Part shown: in pieces, positions 1 to 8,688 of the stretch
How positions within the stretch are numbered: the stretch's first letter is position 1
How the letters are laid out: each line of letters opens with the position of its first letter
Origin: Kribbella aluminosa
GTDB lineage: Bacteria > Actinomycetota > Actinomycetes > Propionibacteriales > Kribbellaceae
Direction: 5' to 3'
Length of the DNA stretch: 64,000 nt
Assembly (NCBI RefSeq): GCF_017876295.1
Contig: NZ_JAGINT010000002.1
Location: forward strand, 620,001 to 684,000
Notes under the pieces: model-generated
The model's database searches: none
What the model was told of the DNA's origin: nothing
What the model saw: only the letters and a program-made list of their open reading frames with translations
Made by a program: the position numbers and the translations under genes

Positions 1-1163
1 GTGACCGCCTGGTGCAGCGACTCCGGCTTGGTCTCCGAGACCGTCTTCAGGTCCGGGGTCTGCACGTTCTGGACCAGGTACGGCTTCATCACCTCGCCCT
101 TGTTCGCGATCCCGGCCGCCACCATCGCCATCTGCAGCGGGGTGGCCTGGACGTCGAACTGGCCGATCGCGGACTGTGCGGTCTGCGGCTCGTTCGGGTC
201 GCCGGGGAACTGGCTGGTGGCCACGCCCGGCAGATCGATCATCGGACGGGAGCCGAAGCCGAACTTCGCCGCCTGCGCGTTCAGCGCGCCCGCGCCGAGG
301 TCCAGGCCGACGGAGCCGAACGCCGTGTTGCACGAGTAGCGCAGCGCGATCGTCAGCGTCGCGTTGTTGCTGCCGCCGCAGTTCTTGTTGTCCTCGTTCA
401 CCAGCGGGACGGTGGTCTGCGGGAGTGGCAGCTGGGCCGGCGAGTTCACCTTGGTGTCCGGCGTGTACTTGCCGCTCGACAGCGCGGCCGCCGCGGTGAC
501 CAGCTTGAACGTCGAGCCCGGCGGGTACAGCTCCTGGACCGCGCGGTTCGACGTCGGCTTGTTCTTGTCCGCGTTCAGGCTCTTCCACGCCGCAGCCACC
601 TTGTTGGTGTCGTGCGAGGCCAACAGGTTCGGGTCGTACGACGGCCGGGTCGCCATCGCCAGGATCCGCCCGGTCTTCGGCTCGATCGCCACCACCGCAC
701 CGGTCTTCCCGGCGAGGCCGTCGTACGCCGCCTGCTGGGCCGCCGCGTTAAGCGTGAGCGTCACGCTGCCGCCCTGCTGCGGGCGGTTGCTGATCACGTC
801 GATGATCCGCCGGAACGCCATCGACGGGTCCGAGCCGTTCAGCTCGGAGTTCATCGTCAGCTCGATGCCGCCGCGGCCGAACAGGTACGAGTAGTAGCCG
901 GTCACCGGCGCGTACACCGGACCGGAGGGGTACTTGCGCTGGTACTTGAACCGGTCGTTCGACGGATCGCTCTTGGCGATCGGGGTACTGCCGATCAGGA
1001 TCGGCCCGCGGTTCACCGAGAACTGCGAGTCCCGGACCCGGTTGTTGTCGTTGCGGCCGTTGATCTCGTTCGCCCGGAACGCCTGCAGGTACGTCGAGTT
1101 CGCCATCAGCGCGAGCATCAGGATGATGGCCGCCACGGCCAGTCGTCGGATCGCCGAGTTCAC
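1..1163 (-). CDS. pbpA: Penicillin-binding protein A (transpeptidase), 3' end outside window
   Basis: Class B penicillin-binding protein that cross-links peptidoglycan and is expected to work with the SEDS polymerase encoded next to it. About 387 codons are visible from a GTG at 1163, and that GTGA overlaps the rodA stop by 4 bp. A single N-terminal membrane anchor (about residues 7-22) precedes the dimerisation and transpeptidase regions. The acyl-accepting serine lies in STFK (Ser217, after the usual YPPG) and the SxN element reads SCN (277-279). The KTG box would lie beyond the left edge. Gene order fhaA-fhaB-pstP-rodA-pbpA matches the conserved actinobacterial cluster that usually continues with pknA and pknB. 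The reading frame is intact as far as it can be seen. Confidence 0.95.
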   Translation of the reverse strand, partial: MNSAIRRLAVAAIILMLALMANSTYLQAFRANEINGRNDNNRVRDSQFSVNRGPILIGSTPIAKSDPSNDRFKYQRKYPSGPVYAPVTGYYSYLFGRGGIELTMNSELNGSDPSMAFRRIIDVISNRPQQGGSVTLTLNAAAQQAAYDGLAGKTGAVVAIEPKTGRILAMATRPSYDPNLLASHDTNKVAAAWKSLNADKNKPTSNRAVQELYPPGSTFKLVTAAAALSSGKYTPDTKVNSPAQLPLPQTTVPLVNEDNKNCGGSNNATLTIALRYSCNTAFGSVGLDLGAGALNAQAAKFGFGSRPMIDLPGVATSQFPGDPNEPQTAQSAIGQFDVQATPLQMAMVAAGIANKGEVMKPYLVQNVQTPDLKTVSETKPESLHQAV

Positions 1164-2557
1164 TGCTTCTGCACCGCCATCGCGATCGTTTCGTCGGACA
1201 CTGGAGCGGCCGGGGTCTGCGGCCGCCGGGCCTGGTCGCTGATCCGCAGCAGCAGCGCGATGATCGCCCAGTTCGCGACCAGCGACGTACCACCGAGGGC
1301 CATGAACGGCGTGGTCAGACCGGTCAGCGGGATCAGCCCGGTGACGCCGCCGACGATCACGAACACCTGTAGCGCGAACGACATCGCCAGACCGGTCGCG
1401 AGCAGCTTGCCGAAGATGTCCCGGCAGCCGAGCGCGGTCCGCAGGCCGCGCTCGATGATCAGCGTGTAGACCAGCAGGATCGCGATCAGTCCGGCGAGCC
1501 CGAGCTCCTCGGCGAACGACGAGATGATCATGTCGCTCTGCGCGAACATCGTGGTCTCGGGGTGACCCTGGCCGAGGCCGCGACCGAGGACACCGCCCCA
1601 CGCCTGACCCATCAGGCCGACCTTGATCTGGCCGCCGTCGATCGCCCACGGGTTCAGCCAGTCGGTGAACCGGCGGTGCACGTGGCCGATCGTCGCGTAC
1701 GCGAAGTACCCGCCGCCGGCGAACAGCACACCACCGATGAGCAGCCACCCGGCGCGCTCGGTGGACACGTACAGCAGGAACAGGAACAGGCCGAAGAACA
1801 GGAACGACATCCCGAGGTCGCTCTCGAACACGAGCACGAGCAGGCTGGCCAGCCAGGCGATCAGGACCGGCCCGAGATCGCGGGCGCGCGGCAGGTCCAG
1901 CCCGAGGAAGCGGCGGCCTGCCAGGGTGAGGACGTCGCGCTTCACGACCAGGTAGCCGGCGAAGAAGATGACCAGGCAGACCTTCGCGAACTCGCCGGGC
2001 TGGAACGACATGCCGGCGACCCGGATCCAGATCGGGGCGCCGTTGACGTTCGCGCCGAGGCCGGGGACGAGCGGCAGCACGAGCAGGACCAGACCGGTCA
2101 GACCGAGGGTGTAGGTGAAGGCCTGCAGCCGGCGATGGTCGCGGATCACCAGGATCACCACCAGGAACAGCACCACCCCGACTGCCGTCCAGGTGATCTG
2201 CTGCGACGCCGCGGGCGCCTTCGGGACCTTGCCCCTCGCCTGGGCGACGATCGCCAGCCCGAGGTCGATCCGGTGGATCATCGCGACGCCGAGACCGTTC
2301 AGCAGGACGGCGCACGGCAGCAGCACCGGGTCCGCGTACGGCGCCCGGTACCGGAGTACGAGATGCGCGATCAGCGCGAGCAGCCCGATGCCGGCGGCGT
2401 AGTACCCGGTGCTGGCCGGGACCGAGTTCTGGACCGTGATGCCGACGTTCACGTAGGCCGCGACCGCGACCGCGACGGCGATCACGAGCAGCAGCAGCTC
2501 CACCCCGCGCCGGGTGCGCGGGATGATCTGGATGACGGACGTGGACGCGATACTCAT
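1160..2557 (-). CDS. rodA: SEDS-family peptidoglycan glycosyltransferase RodA/FtsW
   Basis: 465-residue polytopic membrane protein of the SEDS family, which polymerises lipid II into glycan strands. Family signatures are visible: NGAPIWIR followed by QPGEFAK in the middle, an ESDLG segment, and FAQSDMIISSFAEELG towards the C-terminus. About ten hydrophobic segments can be read. The ATG at 2557 was chosen because it overlaps the pstP stop as ATGA and begins immediately before the first hydrophobic stretch; a longer in-frame extension to 2764 would overlap pstP and is low-complexity. It is translationally coupled on both sides, with pstP upstream and pbpA downstream, supporting an elongation or division complex regulated by Ser/Thr phosphorylation. 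Confidence 0.95.
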   Translation of the reverse strand: MSIASTSVIQIIPRTRRGVELLLLVIAVAVAVAAYVNVGITVQNSVPASTGYYAAGIGLLALIAHLVLRYRAPYADPVLLPCAVLLNGLGVAMIHRIDLGLAIVAQARGKVPKAPAASQQITWTAVGVVLFLVVILVIRDHRRLQAFTYTLGLTGLVLLVLPLVPGLGANVNGAPIWIRVAGMSFQPGEFAKVCLVIFFAGYLVVKRDVLTLAGRRFLGLDLPRARDLGPVLIAWLASLLVLVFESDLGMSFLFFGLFLFLLYVSTERAGWLLIGGVLFAGGGYFAYATIGHVHRRFTDWLNPWAIDGGQIKVGLMGQAWGGVLGRGLGQGHPETTMFAQSDMIISSFAEELGLAGLIAILLVYTLIIERGLRTALGCRDIFGKLLATGLAMSFALQVFVIVGGVTGLIPLTGLTTPFMALGGTSLVANWAIIALLLRISDQARRPQTPAAPVSDETIAMAVQKQ

Positions 2558-3979
2558 CGGACCCCGTCGCAGTCGTCGGGGTCGACCTTCGTGCTCGGTG
2601 TCGACGTCGGCGTCGCAGTCGGTCTGGTGGTCGGCGGCACCGTGGCCGGCGGCTTCGAGACCGGCACCGTCGTGGACTGCTTGACGGTCGGCTTCACAGT
2701 CGGCTTCACAGTCGGCTTCGCGGTCGGTTTGGGGGTCGGCGTCGGCTTGGCCTTCGCGGCGCATTGGGCGGCGGTCTGCTCCAGCTGGGCGACGATCGAC
2801 CGGGCCCCGGCCAGGTTGTCCGCCTGGATGTTGCCCTCCACCTGTTGGCGGCTGTACGTCGGCAGCTTGTCCACCTGCAGCGATTGCCGCTCGTACACCT
2901 GCGACAACGACAACCCGGGCAGGTCCGCCTCGACGCCCTTGAAGATCGCCACGTAGTCGCCGTCGGAGCCGACGTAGTACTGCTTCTGGGTCCAGCTGTA
3001 CCCGAACCAGCCGCCGCCGACGAGCACCGCCAGTACGACGACCAGGATGGCGATCCGCCGCGGCCAGAGGAACCGCTTCGGCGGACGCGGTGCGTACCGC
3101 AGCTCTTCCGGGTCGACCGCGGCACCGTGGCCACCGCCGCCTCCGCTGCCGTCACCCAGGACGCCGGCTGCGACCGTCTGCTCGGCGCGACCGGTGCTGC
3201 CCTGGGCGAGCTCGGCGGCGGCGCCGACCAGCTGCGGCTGGACTCCGCTCGCGGGCTCGGTCTCGACGACGTCCGCCACCACACAGGTGACGTTGTCGTT
3301 CGAGCCGGCCCTCGAGCGCGTGCGTGATCAGCTCCACCACGACCGAGTCCGGCGTACCGGACGACATCGAGGCGGCGATCACCTCGTCGCTGACGTAGTC
3401 GGGCAGGCCGTCGCTGCACAGCATCAGCCGGTCGCCGGCCTCGACGTCGAGCATCTTCAGGTCGGGATCGGAGTCCGGGCGGCCGTCCAGCACCCGGAGG
3501 ATCAGGTTCCGGTGCGGGTGCGTGAAGGCCTCCTCCTGGGAGATCCGGCCCTCGTCGACCAGCGACTGGACGAACGTGTGGTCGTGGCTCAGCTGGTACA
3601 GCTGCCCGTCGCGCAGCCGGTACGCCCGGGAGTCGCCGAGATGCGCCAGCCCGAGCTGCTTGCCGTCGAACATCAGCGCGGTGACCGTCGAGCCCATGCC
3701 CTCGCGCTCGGGGTCCTCCTCGACCAGCTCGGAGAGCCGCTCGTTCGCGCGGTGCACGGCGCCGGCCAGCGCCTCGATCATGTCCTCGCCGCCGATCTCC
3801 GCGGTGTCCAGGCGGCGGATCACCTGGACCGCGGCGGCACTGGCCACCTCACCGGCGGCCGCGCCGCCCATTCCGTCGGCGAGCAGCAGCAGGTGCGGAC
3901 CGGCGTACGCCGAGTCCTCGTTGTTGCGGCGCACCCGTCCGACGTCGGAAAGGGTTGCGTAGTCGAGCGACAGGGTCAT
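2554..3979 (-). CDS. pstP: PP2C-type Ser/Thr phosphatase PstP, reading frame interrupted near 3307
   Basis: Protein phosphatase that counteracts PknA/PknB-type kinases. The first frame, from ATG 3979, has the PP2C elements VGRVRRNNEDS, LLADGMGG, HLGDSRAYR and LMLCSDGL. The last metal-binding motif (GGSNDNVT) and everything after it lie in the +1 frame: a membrane helix (ILVVVLAVLVGGGWFGY) and a Thr/Pro/Lys-rich extracellular tail ending DCDGVR. Removing one C from the GGGCC run near 3307-3311 joins both halves into ALEGGSNDNVT, giving 474 codons, the normal PstP architecture. Without that shift the protein loses its final metal ligand and its membrane anchor. Start and stop fit the cluster: 10 bp after fhaB and an ATGA overlap with rodA. 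Either a sequencing error or a true lesion. Confidence 0.85.
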
Positions 3980-3989
3980 CGAGGCAGGC

Positions 3990-4472
3990 CTACTTCGCGA
4001 TGTTCAGCGTCGTCCGGCCGATCCGGATCGAACCGCCGATCTCGGCCGGGACCGGGCGGGTGACCCGCTGGCCGTCCAGGTACGTGCCGTTGGTGGAGCC
4101 GAGGTCCTCGACCCACCACTGGCCCTCGGACAGGAACAGCCGGGCGTGCCGGGTGGAGGAGTAGTCGTCGTCCAACCGGATCTGGCAGTCCGAACCACGA
4201 CCGATGATCACCGGCTCGTCGACCAGCGACGCGCCGACCCCGGCCTGCGGACCGTCCGCGATGCTCAGCGACCCGGGCAGGCCCTTGCGCTTCTTGGCCG
4301 GCTTCGCGGGCTTCGGCGTCCGGGTGGTCTGCGGTGCGACGGCGGCCGCCGCCGGCCTGTCCACCTTGGCACCGAACAGGTCCGACCTGATCACGGACAG
4401 CACTGCGAGGACGAACATCCACAACAGGGCCAGGAACCCCAGTTTGATCAGGGTCAGGGTCAGTTCCGACAT
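3990..4472 (-). CDS. fhaB: Membrane-anchored FHA-domain protein FhaB/FipA
   Basis: 160-residue protein with one N-terminal membrane helix (residues about 5-28), a Pro/Lys/Ala-rich linker (40-65) and a C-terminal forkhead-associated domain (about 68-158). The FHA signature residues are present: IIGRGSDCQIRL, SSTRHARL and GSTNGTYLDG. FHA domains bind phosphothreonine peptides, and FhaB/FipA proteins link Ser/Thr kinases to the division machinery. It sits 10 bp downstream of fhaA and 10 bp upstream of pstP in one transcription unit. Length and order match the family closely. Confidence 0.93.
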   Translation of the reverse strand: MSELTLTLIKLGFLALLWMFVLAVLSVIRSDLFGAKVDRPAAAAVAPQTTRTPKPAKPAKKRKGLPGSLSIADGPQAGVGASLVDEPVIIGRGSDCQIRLDDDYSSTRHARLFLSEGQWWVEDLGSTNGTYLDGQRVTRPVPAEIGGSIRIGRTTLNIAK

Positions 4473-4482
4473 GGAAGGTCAG

Positions 4483-5331
4483 TCACCACCCGCTGCTCGG
4501 CGGCTGGGCCATCGGCTCGTCCGCGAGACGCAGGGTCATGGTCGTGTTGCCGATCCGGACGGTGGAGCCGTCGACCAGCTCGGCCTCGGCGGCCCGGCGG
4601 CCGTTCACCAGCGTGCCGTTGGTGGAGCCGAGGTCGACCAGCACCACCCGGATACCGCCGGGGCCTTCGGGCATCAGCCGGATCTCGGCGTGCCGCCGGG
4701 AGACGCCCGGGTCGTTGATCTGGATGTCCGCGTCGGTACCGCGGCCGAGCACCACACCGGGCGGGTTGACCGGGCGGCGACGGCCGTTCACCTCGAGCAT
4801 CACCTGCGGGTGTCCGCGGCGCGGCTGCTGCTGCGGGGGCTGCGGAGGCTGCTGCGGCTGGTACTGCGGGGCAACCGGCGGCGGGTTCGGCGGCACGTAG
4901 GGCTCCTGCTGGTAGGGCTGGGGCTCGGGCTGCTGGTACTGGTCCGGCCGCCGCTGGGGCGTCCCGGCCGTCTCGCTGACCACCCGGAACTTACCGGTCG
5001 GCAGATCATCCTGCTGGACCAGCTCGATGTCGATGGGTCCGGAGAACGTGTACCGCTGGATGTCCGCGTGGTCCCGCAGCTCGTTGGCGAGCTCGTGGTT
5101 CAGGGTCCGGCCGTAGGCGTTCAGCCGCTCGAAGTCGTCCGGGCCGAGCTCGATGGTGAAGTGGTTCGGCACCAGCCGGCGGTCCCGGGACAGGATCCGC
5201 GCGGTGTTGTCGATCTCACGCTTGAGAGCCGCCGCGAGCTCGATCGGCTCCACGTCGCCCTTGAAAGCGCGCGCGAAGACACCGCTGACAATGCCTTCCA
5301 GGCGTCGCTCGAAGCGCTGTAGCGGTCGCAC
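4483..5331 (-). CDS. fhaA: FHA-domain protein FhaA with DUF3662 N-terminal domain
   Basis: 282-residue cytoplasmic phosphothreonine-binding protein. The N-terminal DUF3662 domain (residues 1-120) begins LQRFERRLEGIVSG, as in characterised FhaA proteins. A Gln/Pro/Tyr-rich linker (about 135-180) follows, then a C-terminal FHA domain with VVLGRGTDADIQI, SRRHAEI and GSTNGTLVNG. The GTG at 5331 was chosen: it directly follows a GGAGGAGG ribosome-binding sequence and aligns with the family start. Upstream in-frame extension to 5388 looks non-coding. First gene of the cluster, so its promoter should lie in 5332-5500. Confidence 0.93.
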   Translation of the reverse strand: MRPLQRFERRLEGIVSGVFARAFKGDVEPIELAAALKREIDNTARILSRDRRLVPNHFTIELGPDDFERLNAYGRTLNHELANELRDHADIQRYTFSGPIDIELVQQDDLPTGKFRVVSETAGTPQRRPDQYQQPEPQPYQQEPYVPPNPPPVAPQYQPQQPPQPPQQQPRRGHPQVMLEVNGRRRPVNPPGVVLGRGTDADIQINDPGVSRRHAEIRLMPEGPGGIRVVLVDLGSTNGTLVNGRRAAEAELVDGSTVRIGNTTMTLRLADEPMAQPPSSGW

Positions 5332-5502
5332 GCCTCCTCCTCCACCGTCGGTACGCCATCTGTCGTCCACCGGTCGTGGCGGACACACCGGGTACGACGA
5401 TCGATCGTATCGGGAGGTTCGACCGAACCCGCAATGTGAAGCACCGGTACAACCCGTGCTACTGTTCCTTCTCGTCGCCAGGAGATCATCTCAGGCGGCT
5501 GC

Positions 5503-5586
5503 GCGCGGGTGGCGGAATAGGCAGACGCGCACGGTTCAGGTCCGTGTGCCCGAAAGGGCGTGGGGGTTCAACTCCCCCCTCGCGCA
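5503..5586 (+). tRNA. tRNA-Leu (anticodon CAG)
   Basis: Cloverleaf read directly. The 7-bp acceptor stem pairs GCGCGGG at 5503 with CTCGCGC ending at 5585 (one G-T pair), with discriminator A at 5586. The anticodon stem CACGG/CCGTG encloses the loop TTCAGGT, anticodon CAG at 5537-5539. A long variable arm follows, as expected for a class II leucine tRNA, then a T arm with GGTTCAACTCC. CCA is not encoded. A strong terminator follows within 10 bp. Confidence 0.95.
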
Positions 5587-5591
5587 CAACG

Positions 5592-5621
5592 AAGTCCCGG
5601 TCGATCTCGACCGGGACTTTT
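5592..5621 (+). terminator. Intrinsic terminator of tRNA-Leu
   Basis: Perfect inverted repeat: AAGTCCCGGTCGA (5592-5604) and TCGACCGGGACTT (5607-5619), followed by TT. It lies 5 bp after the tRNA and before the ABC transporter genes. Confidence 0.85.
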
Positions 5622-5782
5622 GCGTTGCCGGGGGATTTCATCCTTTCGGAGGAGCAGGTCGTCGTACCGGCGTACAACTCGTAAATTTCTGCAGAGTGTC
5701 CGGGCCTGGCCTGATGGCTGATGTCGTGGGTCCGCCGTTGGATTGACGCGGACCACGCGGTCCCGGTGGGAGAGTTCTGCGC

Positions 5783-6538
5783 ATGGAACAAGCGCTGGAG
5801 CTCGTCGGCCTGACCAAGGTGTTCGGGGAACAACGGGCCGTCGACGATCTCAGTCTGAGCGTGCCGGCCGGGTCGTTCTTCGGCATGCTCGGGCCGAACG
5901 GGGCCGGGAAGACGACGTCGCTGTCGATGGCCGTCGGGCTGCTCCGGCCCGACGGCGGTACGGCGCGGATCTTCGGCGTGGACGTGTGGCGCGAGCCGAC
6001 GCAGGCGAAAGCGCTGGTCGGGGTGCTGCCGGACGGGCTCGCGATGCCCGAACGGCTGACCGGGCGGGAGGTGCTCACGTACCTCGGCTTGCTCCGCGGA
6101 CTGCCCGAGGACGAGGTACGGCGGCGCGCGGCCGAGCTGCTGGAGGTGCTGGAGCTCGATCACGAGGACGACAAGCAGGTGATCGGCTACTCGACCGGGA
6201 TGCGGAAGAAGCTCGGGCTCGCGGTCGCGCTCCTGCACGCGCCGCGGCTGCTGGTGCTGGACGAGCCGTTCGAGGCGGTCGACCCGGTGTCGGCGGCAAC
6301 CATCAGGACGATCCTGCACCGGTTCATCGCCGGCGGCGGGTCGGTGGTGATCTCGAGCCACGTGATGGCCCTGGTGGAGCAGCTGTGTGACCGGGTCGCA
6401 GTGGTCGCGGACGGGAAGGTCGTTGCCGCGGGCACCGTTTCGGAGGTGCGGGCGGGCGGCAGCCTGGAGGACGCGTTCGTGTCGCTGGTCGGCGCGTCGA
6501 CGCGTGGTGCCGAGGGGCTGACGTGGCTCTCGCACTGA
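5783..6538 (+). CDS. ABC transporter ATP-binding protein (exporter type)
   Basis: 251-residue ATPase subunit of a membrane exporter. Walker A is GPNGAGKT (37-44), the signature reads YSTGMRKKL (136-144, a common variant of LSGGQ in this group), Walker B is LLVLDE (156-161), and the H-loop histidine is in SSH (193). Domain order and length match single-domain ATPases of the drug/bacteriocin exporter class (CcmA-type). ATG 5783 gives the family N-terminus. The stop overlaps the next gene by 16 bp, so the two are translationally coupled and the permease is its partner. Substrate cannot be inferred. Confidence 0.9.
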   Translation: MEQALELVGLTKVFGEQRAVDDLSLSVPAGSFFGMLGPNGAGKTTSLSMAVGLLRPDGGTARIFGVDVWREPTQAKALVGVLPDGLAMPERLTGREVLTYLGLLRGLPEDEVRRRAAELLEVLELDHEDDKQVIGYSTGMRKKLGLAVALLHAPRLLVLDEPFEAVDPVSAATIRTILHRFIAGGGSVVISSHVMALVEQLCDRVAVVADGKVVAAGTVSEVRAGGSLEDAFVSLVGASTRGAEGLTWLSH

Positions 6539-8358
6539 CGTACTCCACCTCGAACACGCTGGTCCGGATGCGGCTGGCCGCGTTCCGGCACGCGCTCCGC
6601 GACCAGTTCCGGCGGTCGTGGATCGTCACCGGCGGGCTGGTCGGGCTGGCGCTCGCGGGCGGCACGATCTGGGTCGCGGCTGCCGGCAAGGACGACGTAC
6701 TGGTTGTCGTACTCGGCGTCTGGATGCTGGGCTGGGTGATTGGCCCGCTGTTCGCCGGCGGTGGTGACGAGACGCTCAAGCCGGAGTACTTCACGATGCT
6801 GCCGTTGTCGCCGCGGACGCTGTCCACCGGGCTGGTGGTGGCCGCGCTGGCCGGTGTGGCCCCGGTCATCAGCCTGATCGCACTGGTCAGCCTTGTCGTT
6901 GCGAGCGGCGGCGTCGTCGCGGGACTCGTTGCGGTGCCCGCGCTGTTGCTGCAGTTGTTCTGCTTCGTCCTGGCGTCGCGGCTCGCTGTCGCGGTGTACG
7001 GCGTACTCCTGCAGGTGCGGGCCGGTGCGGTGATCGCCGCGCTGGTCAACGCGTTCATCCTGGCGTTCACGGCGCAGGGGTGGGCGTTGATCGCTGCGTT
7101 CGTGTCGACCGACGTACAGGGCACGATCGCGCGTGCCGCCCGGATTGCGCCGTCCGGTTGGGGTTTCGACGCAGTACAGGCAGCAGGGCGTGGTGACTGG
7201 TTGCAGGTCGTCGGGCTGCTGCTGGCGCTCGTAGTACTTGCTGTAGTGATGCTGTTCGCGTGGTCGGCGCTGCTGGTACGCCGTACTACCGCAGCGCGGG
7301 CAGGGGGTAAGCCGCGGCGGCTGCTGACCGCCAAGACGCCACAGGGCGCTGCGGCGGCCAAGGAGATCCGCTCGTGGAGCCGGGACCTGCTCTACGGTCA
7401 CAAGGCGGTGTTCTCGATCGCGTACGGGCTGTTCTTCTGCCTGATGCCGCTGGCGATCGGGATGAGGTCGATGCTCCCCTGGGCAGGTCCGGCGGCGGTC
7501 GTGATGGCGGGGTCGATGTGCGCCAACCTGTACGGCGCGGACGGTACGGCGTACTGGACGACGCTGATGACGCCTGGTTCCAGCCGGGCGGATGTCCGTG
7601 CGCGGCAGCGGGGGTTCCTGCTCGTGTTCGGGCCGGCGACGTTGCTGATCACCTTGCTGCTGACGTCGTGGTCAGGCGTGACCAGTGCTTGGCCGCTGGT
7701 GATGAGCGTGCTGCCAGCGCTGCTAGGTGGTGCGGCTGGCCTGGTGGTGGCCTGCTCGGTGTACGCCGCCGTACCGACGACCGATGCGCACAAGCGGTCC
7801 GGTAACCCGCTCAACTCGGGTGAGAACGAGGGCGAGACGATGGGCGTCGTCTACGTGATGTTTGTGCTGGTCGCGACGACCTGTGCGCCGGCCCTGATCG
7901 TGGCGCTCTACCTGGGGTGGTGGGGCGTGCCGCTGGGCGTCCTGTCCGGCGTGCTTGCCTGGTGGTACTTCGGTCGCGTCGCAGCCCGTCGGTTGGACAG
8001 GCGCGGCCCGGAGCTCCTCACGCTGCTCAGACACGGCCGGTCGCCCGCGGAGCAGGCCAAAAAGACCGCGGGCTTCGATGCGCTCCCGAAGTGGCGTCGT
8101 GCGTTGGCCGGCATCTGCCTGGGGTTCGGGGCGATCCCGTTGTTCCCGCAGGCCGTCGTACCGGCGATCATCAAACTGACCGGCAGTCACAGCACCAAGT
8201 CATGGTTCCTGGCCCTCTACCAGGACGGTCCGTGGCAGTGGGTCGTGATCGTGCTGATGGCCGCGGTGGGGTTGTCGATGTACGCGTACGGCGGGCTTAC
8301 CTACTACTACGCGAAGAAGCGCGCTCCGGGTGTGCAGATCGCGGCAGCCGCAGGGTAG
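6523..8358 (+). CDS. ABC transporter permease, large multi-pass
   Basis: 611-residue membrane protein with about 12 hydrophobic segments, beginning with a short cytoplasmic Arg-rich stretch. It starts at GTG 6523 inside the end of the ATPase gene, so the pair forms one exporter. No substrate-binding or catalytic motif can be recognised. The length is larger than a typical six-helix ABC-2 permease and suggests a fused double permease (roughly residues 1-260 and 270-611). The 3' end overlaps a possible small antisense ORF. Confidence 0.8.
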   Translation: MALALTYSTSNTLVRMRLAAFRHALRDQFRRSWIVTGGLVGLALAGGTIWVAAAGKDDVLVVVLGVWMLGWVIGPLFAGGGDETLKPEYFTMLPLSPRTLSTGLVVAALAGVAPVISLIALVSLVVASGGVVAGLVAVPALLLQLFCFVLASRLAVAVYGVLLQVRAGAVIAALVNAFILAFTAQGWALIAAFVSTDVQGTIARAARIAPSGWGFDAVQAAGRGDWLQVVGLLLALVVLAVVMLFAWSALLVRRTTAARAGGKPRRLLTAKTPQGAAAAKEIRSWSRDLLYGHKAVFSIAYGLFFCLMPLAIGMRSMLPWAGPAAVVMAGSMCANLYGADGTAYWTTLMTPGSSRADVRARQRGFLLVFGPATLLITLLLTSWSGVTSAWPLVMSVLPALLGGAAGLVVACSVYAAVPTTDAHKRSGNPLNSGENEGETMGVVYVMFVLVATTCAPALIVALYLGWWGVPLGVLSGVLAWWYFGRVAARRLDRRGPELLTLLRHGRSPAEQAKKTAGFDALPKWRRALAGICLGFGAIPLFPQAVVPAIIKLTGSHSTKSWFLALYQDGPWQWVVIVLMAAVGLSMYAYGGLTYYYAKKRAPGVQIAAAAG

Positions 8359-8485
8359 GCGAGCCGCGGTGTTTGCCGCTCCGGGCGGTGGCGGCGACGG
8401 TGCGGTGGTTGCGCAGCATCCAGATCGCGACGGCGGCCGCGGCGATCAGGCCGGCGATCCCGGCGTAGTCGGTCATGGTCATCAT
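8297..8485 (-). CDS. Possible small membrane protein
   Basis: 62-codon ORF whose N-terminus (MTDYAGIAGLIAAAAVAIWML) reads as one membrane helix followed by an Arg/Ser-rich basic tail. A GGAGAAGAG sequence stands upstream of its clustered ATG codons (8485, 8482, 8476). It overlaps the permease 3' end by 62 bp on the other strand, and the tail could be spurious. No family recognised. Confidence 0.33.
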   Translation of the reverse strand: MMTMTDYAGIAGLIAAAAVAIWMLRNHRTVAATARSGKHRGSPTLRLPRSAHPERASSRSSR

Positions 8486-8608
8486 CGGTCTCTTCTCCAG
8501 GGCGGTTGGCGCAGTGCTGTTCGCAAACCCACCCCTCCAGCCCGATCTGGGGCGGCGAGTTCCGCTGGCGTCTTGACTGGAAAGTGACGGGAGCTCAGCT
8601 GGTCTGTG

Positions 8609-8642
8609 ATGGCACGAATGGGTCGTGGCTCTTCAGTGCCAT
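8609..8642. promoter_or_regulatory. Inverted repeat upstream of the TrmB/LuxR regulator
   Basis: ATGGCAC (8609-8615) and GTGCCAT (8636-8642) are exact inverted copies, 27 bp start to start, ending 46 bp before the regulator start. The rest of 8486-8608 shows no gene or other clear signal. The spacing suits a dimeric operator; that role is inference. Confidence 0.4.
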
Positions 8643-8688
8643 TGGGAAAGCGCTCGCTTCCTGATGAGTAAGGCTGTTAGGTGGGTGC

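Noticed and set aside
12..1469. Plus-strand ORF of 485 codons opposite pbpA/rodA
   Set aside because: Arg-rich, low-complexity shadow of the minus-strand genes; no family similarity and codon bias is reversed.
3300..3312. Programmed frameshift in pstP
   Set aside because: No slippery heptamer or strong stimulatory element seen; one C too many in a G/C run is simpler.
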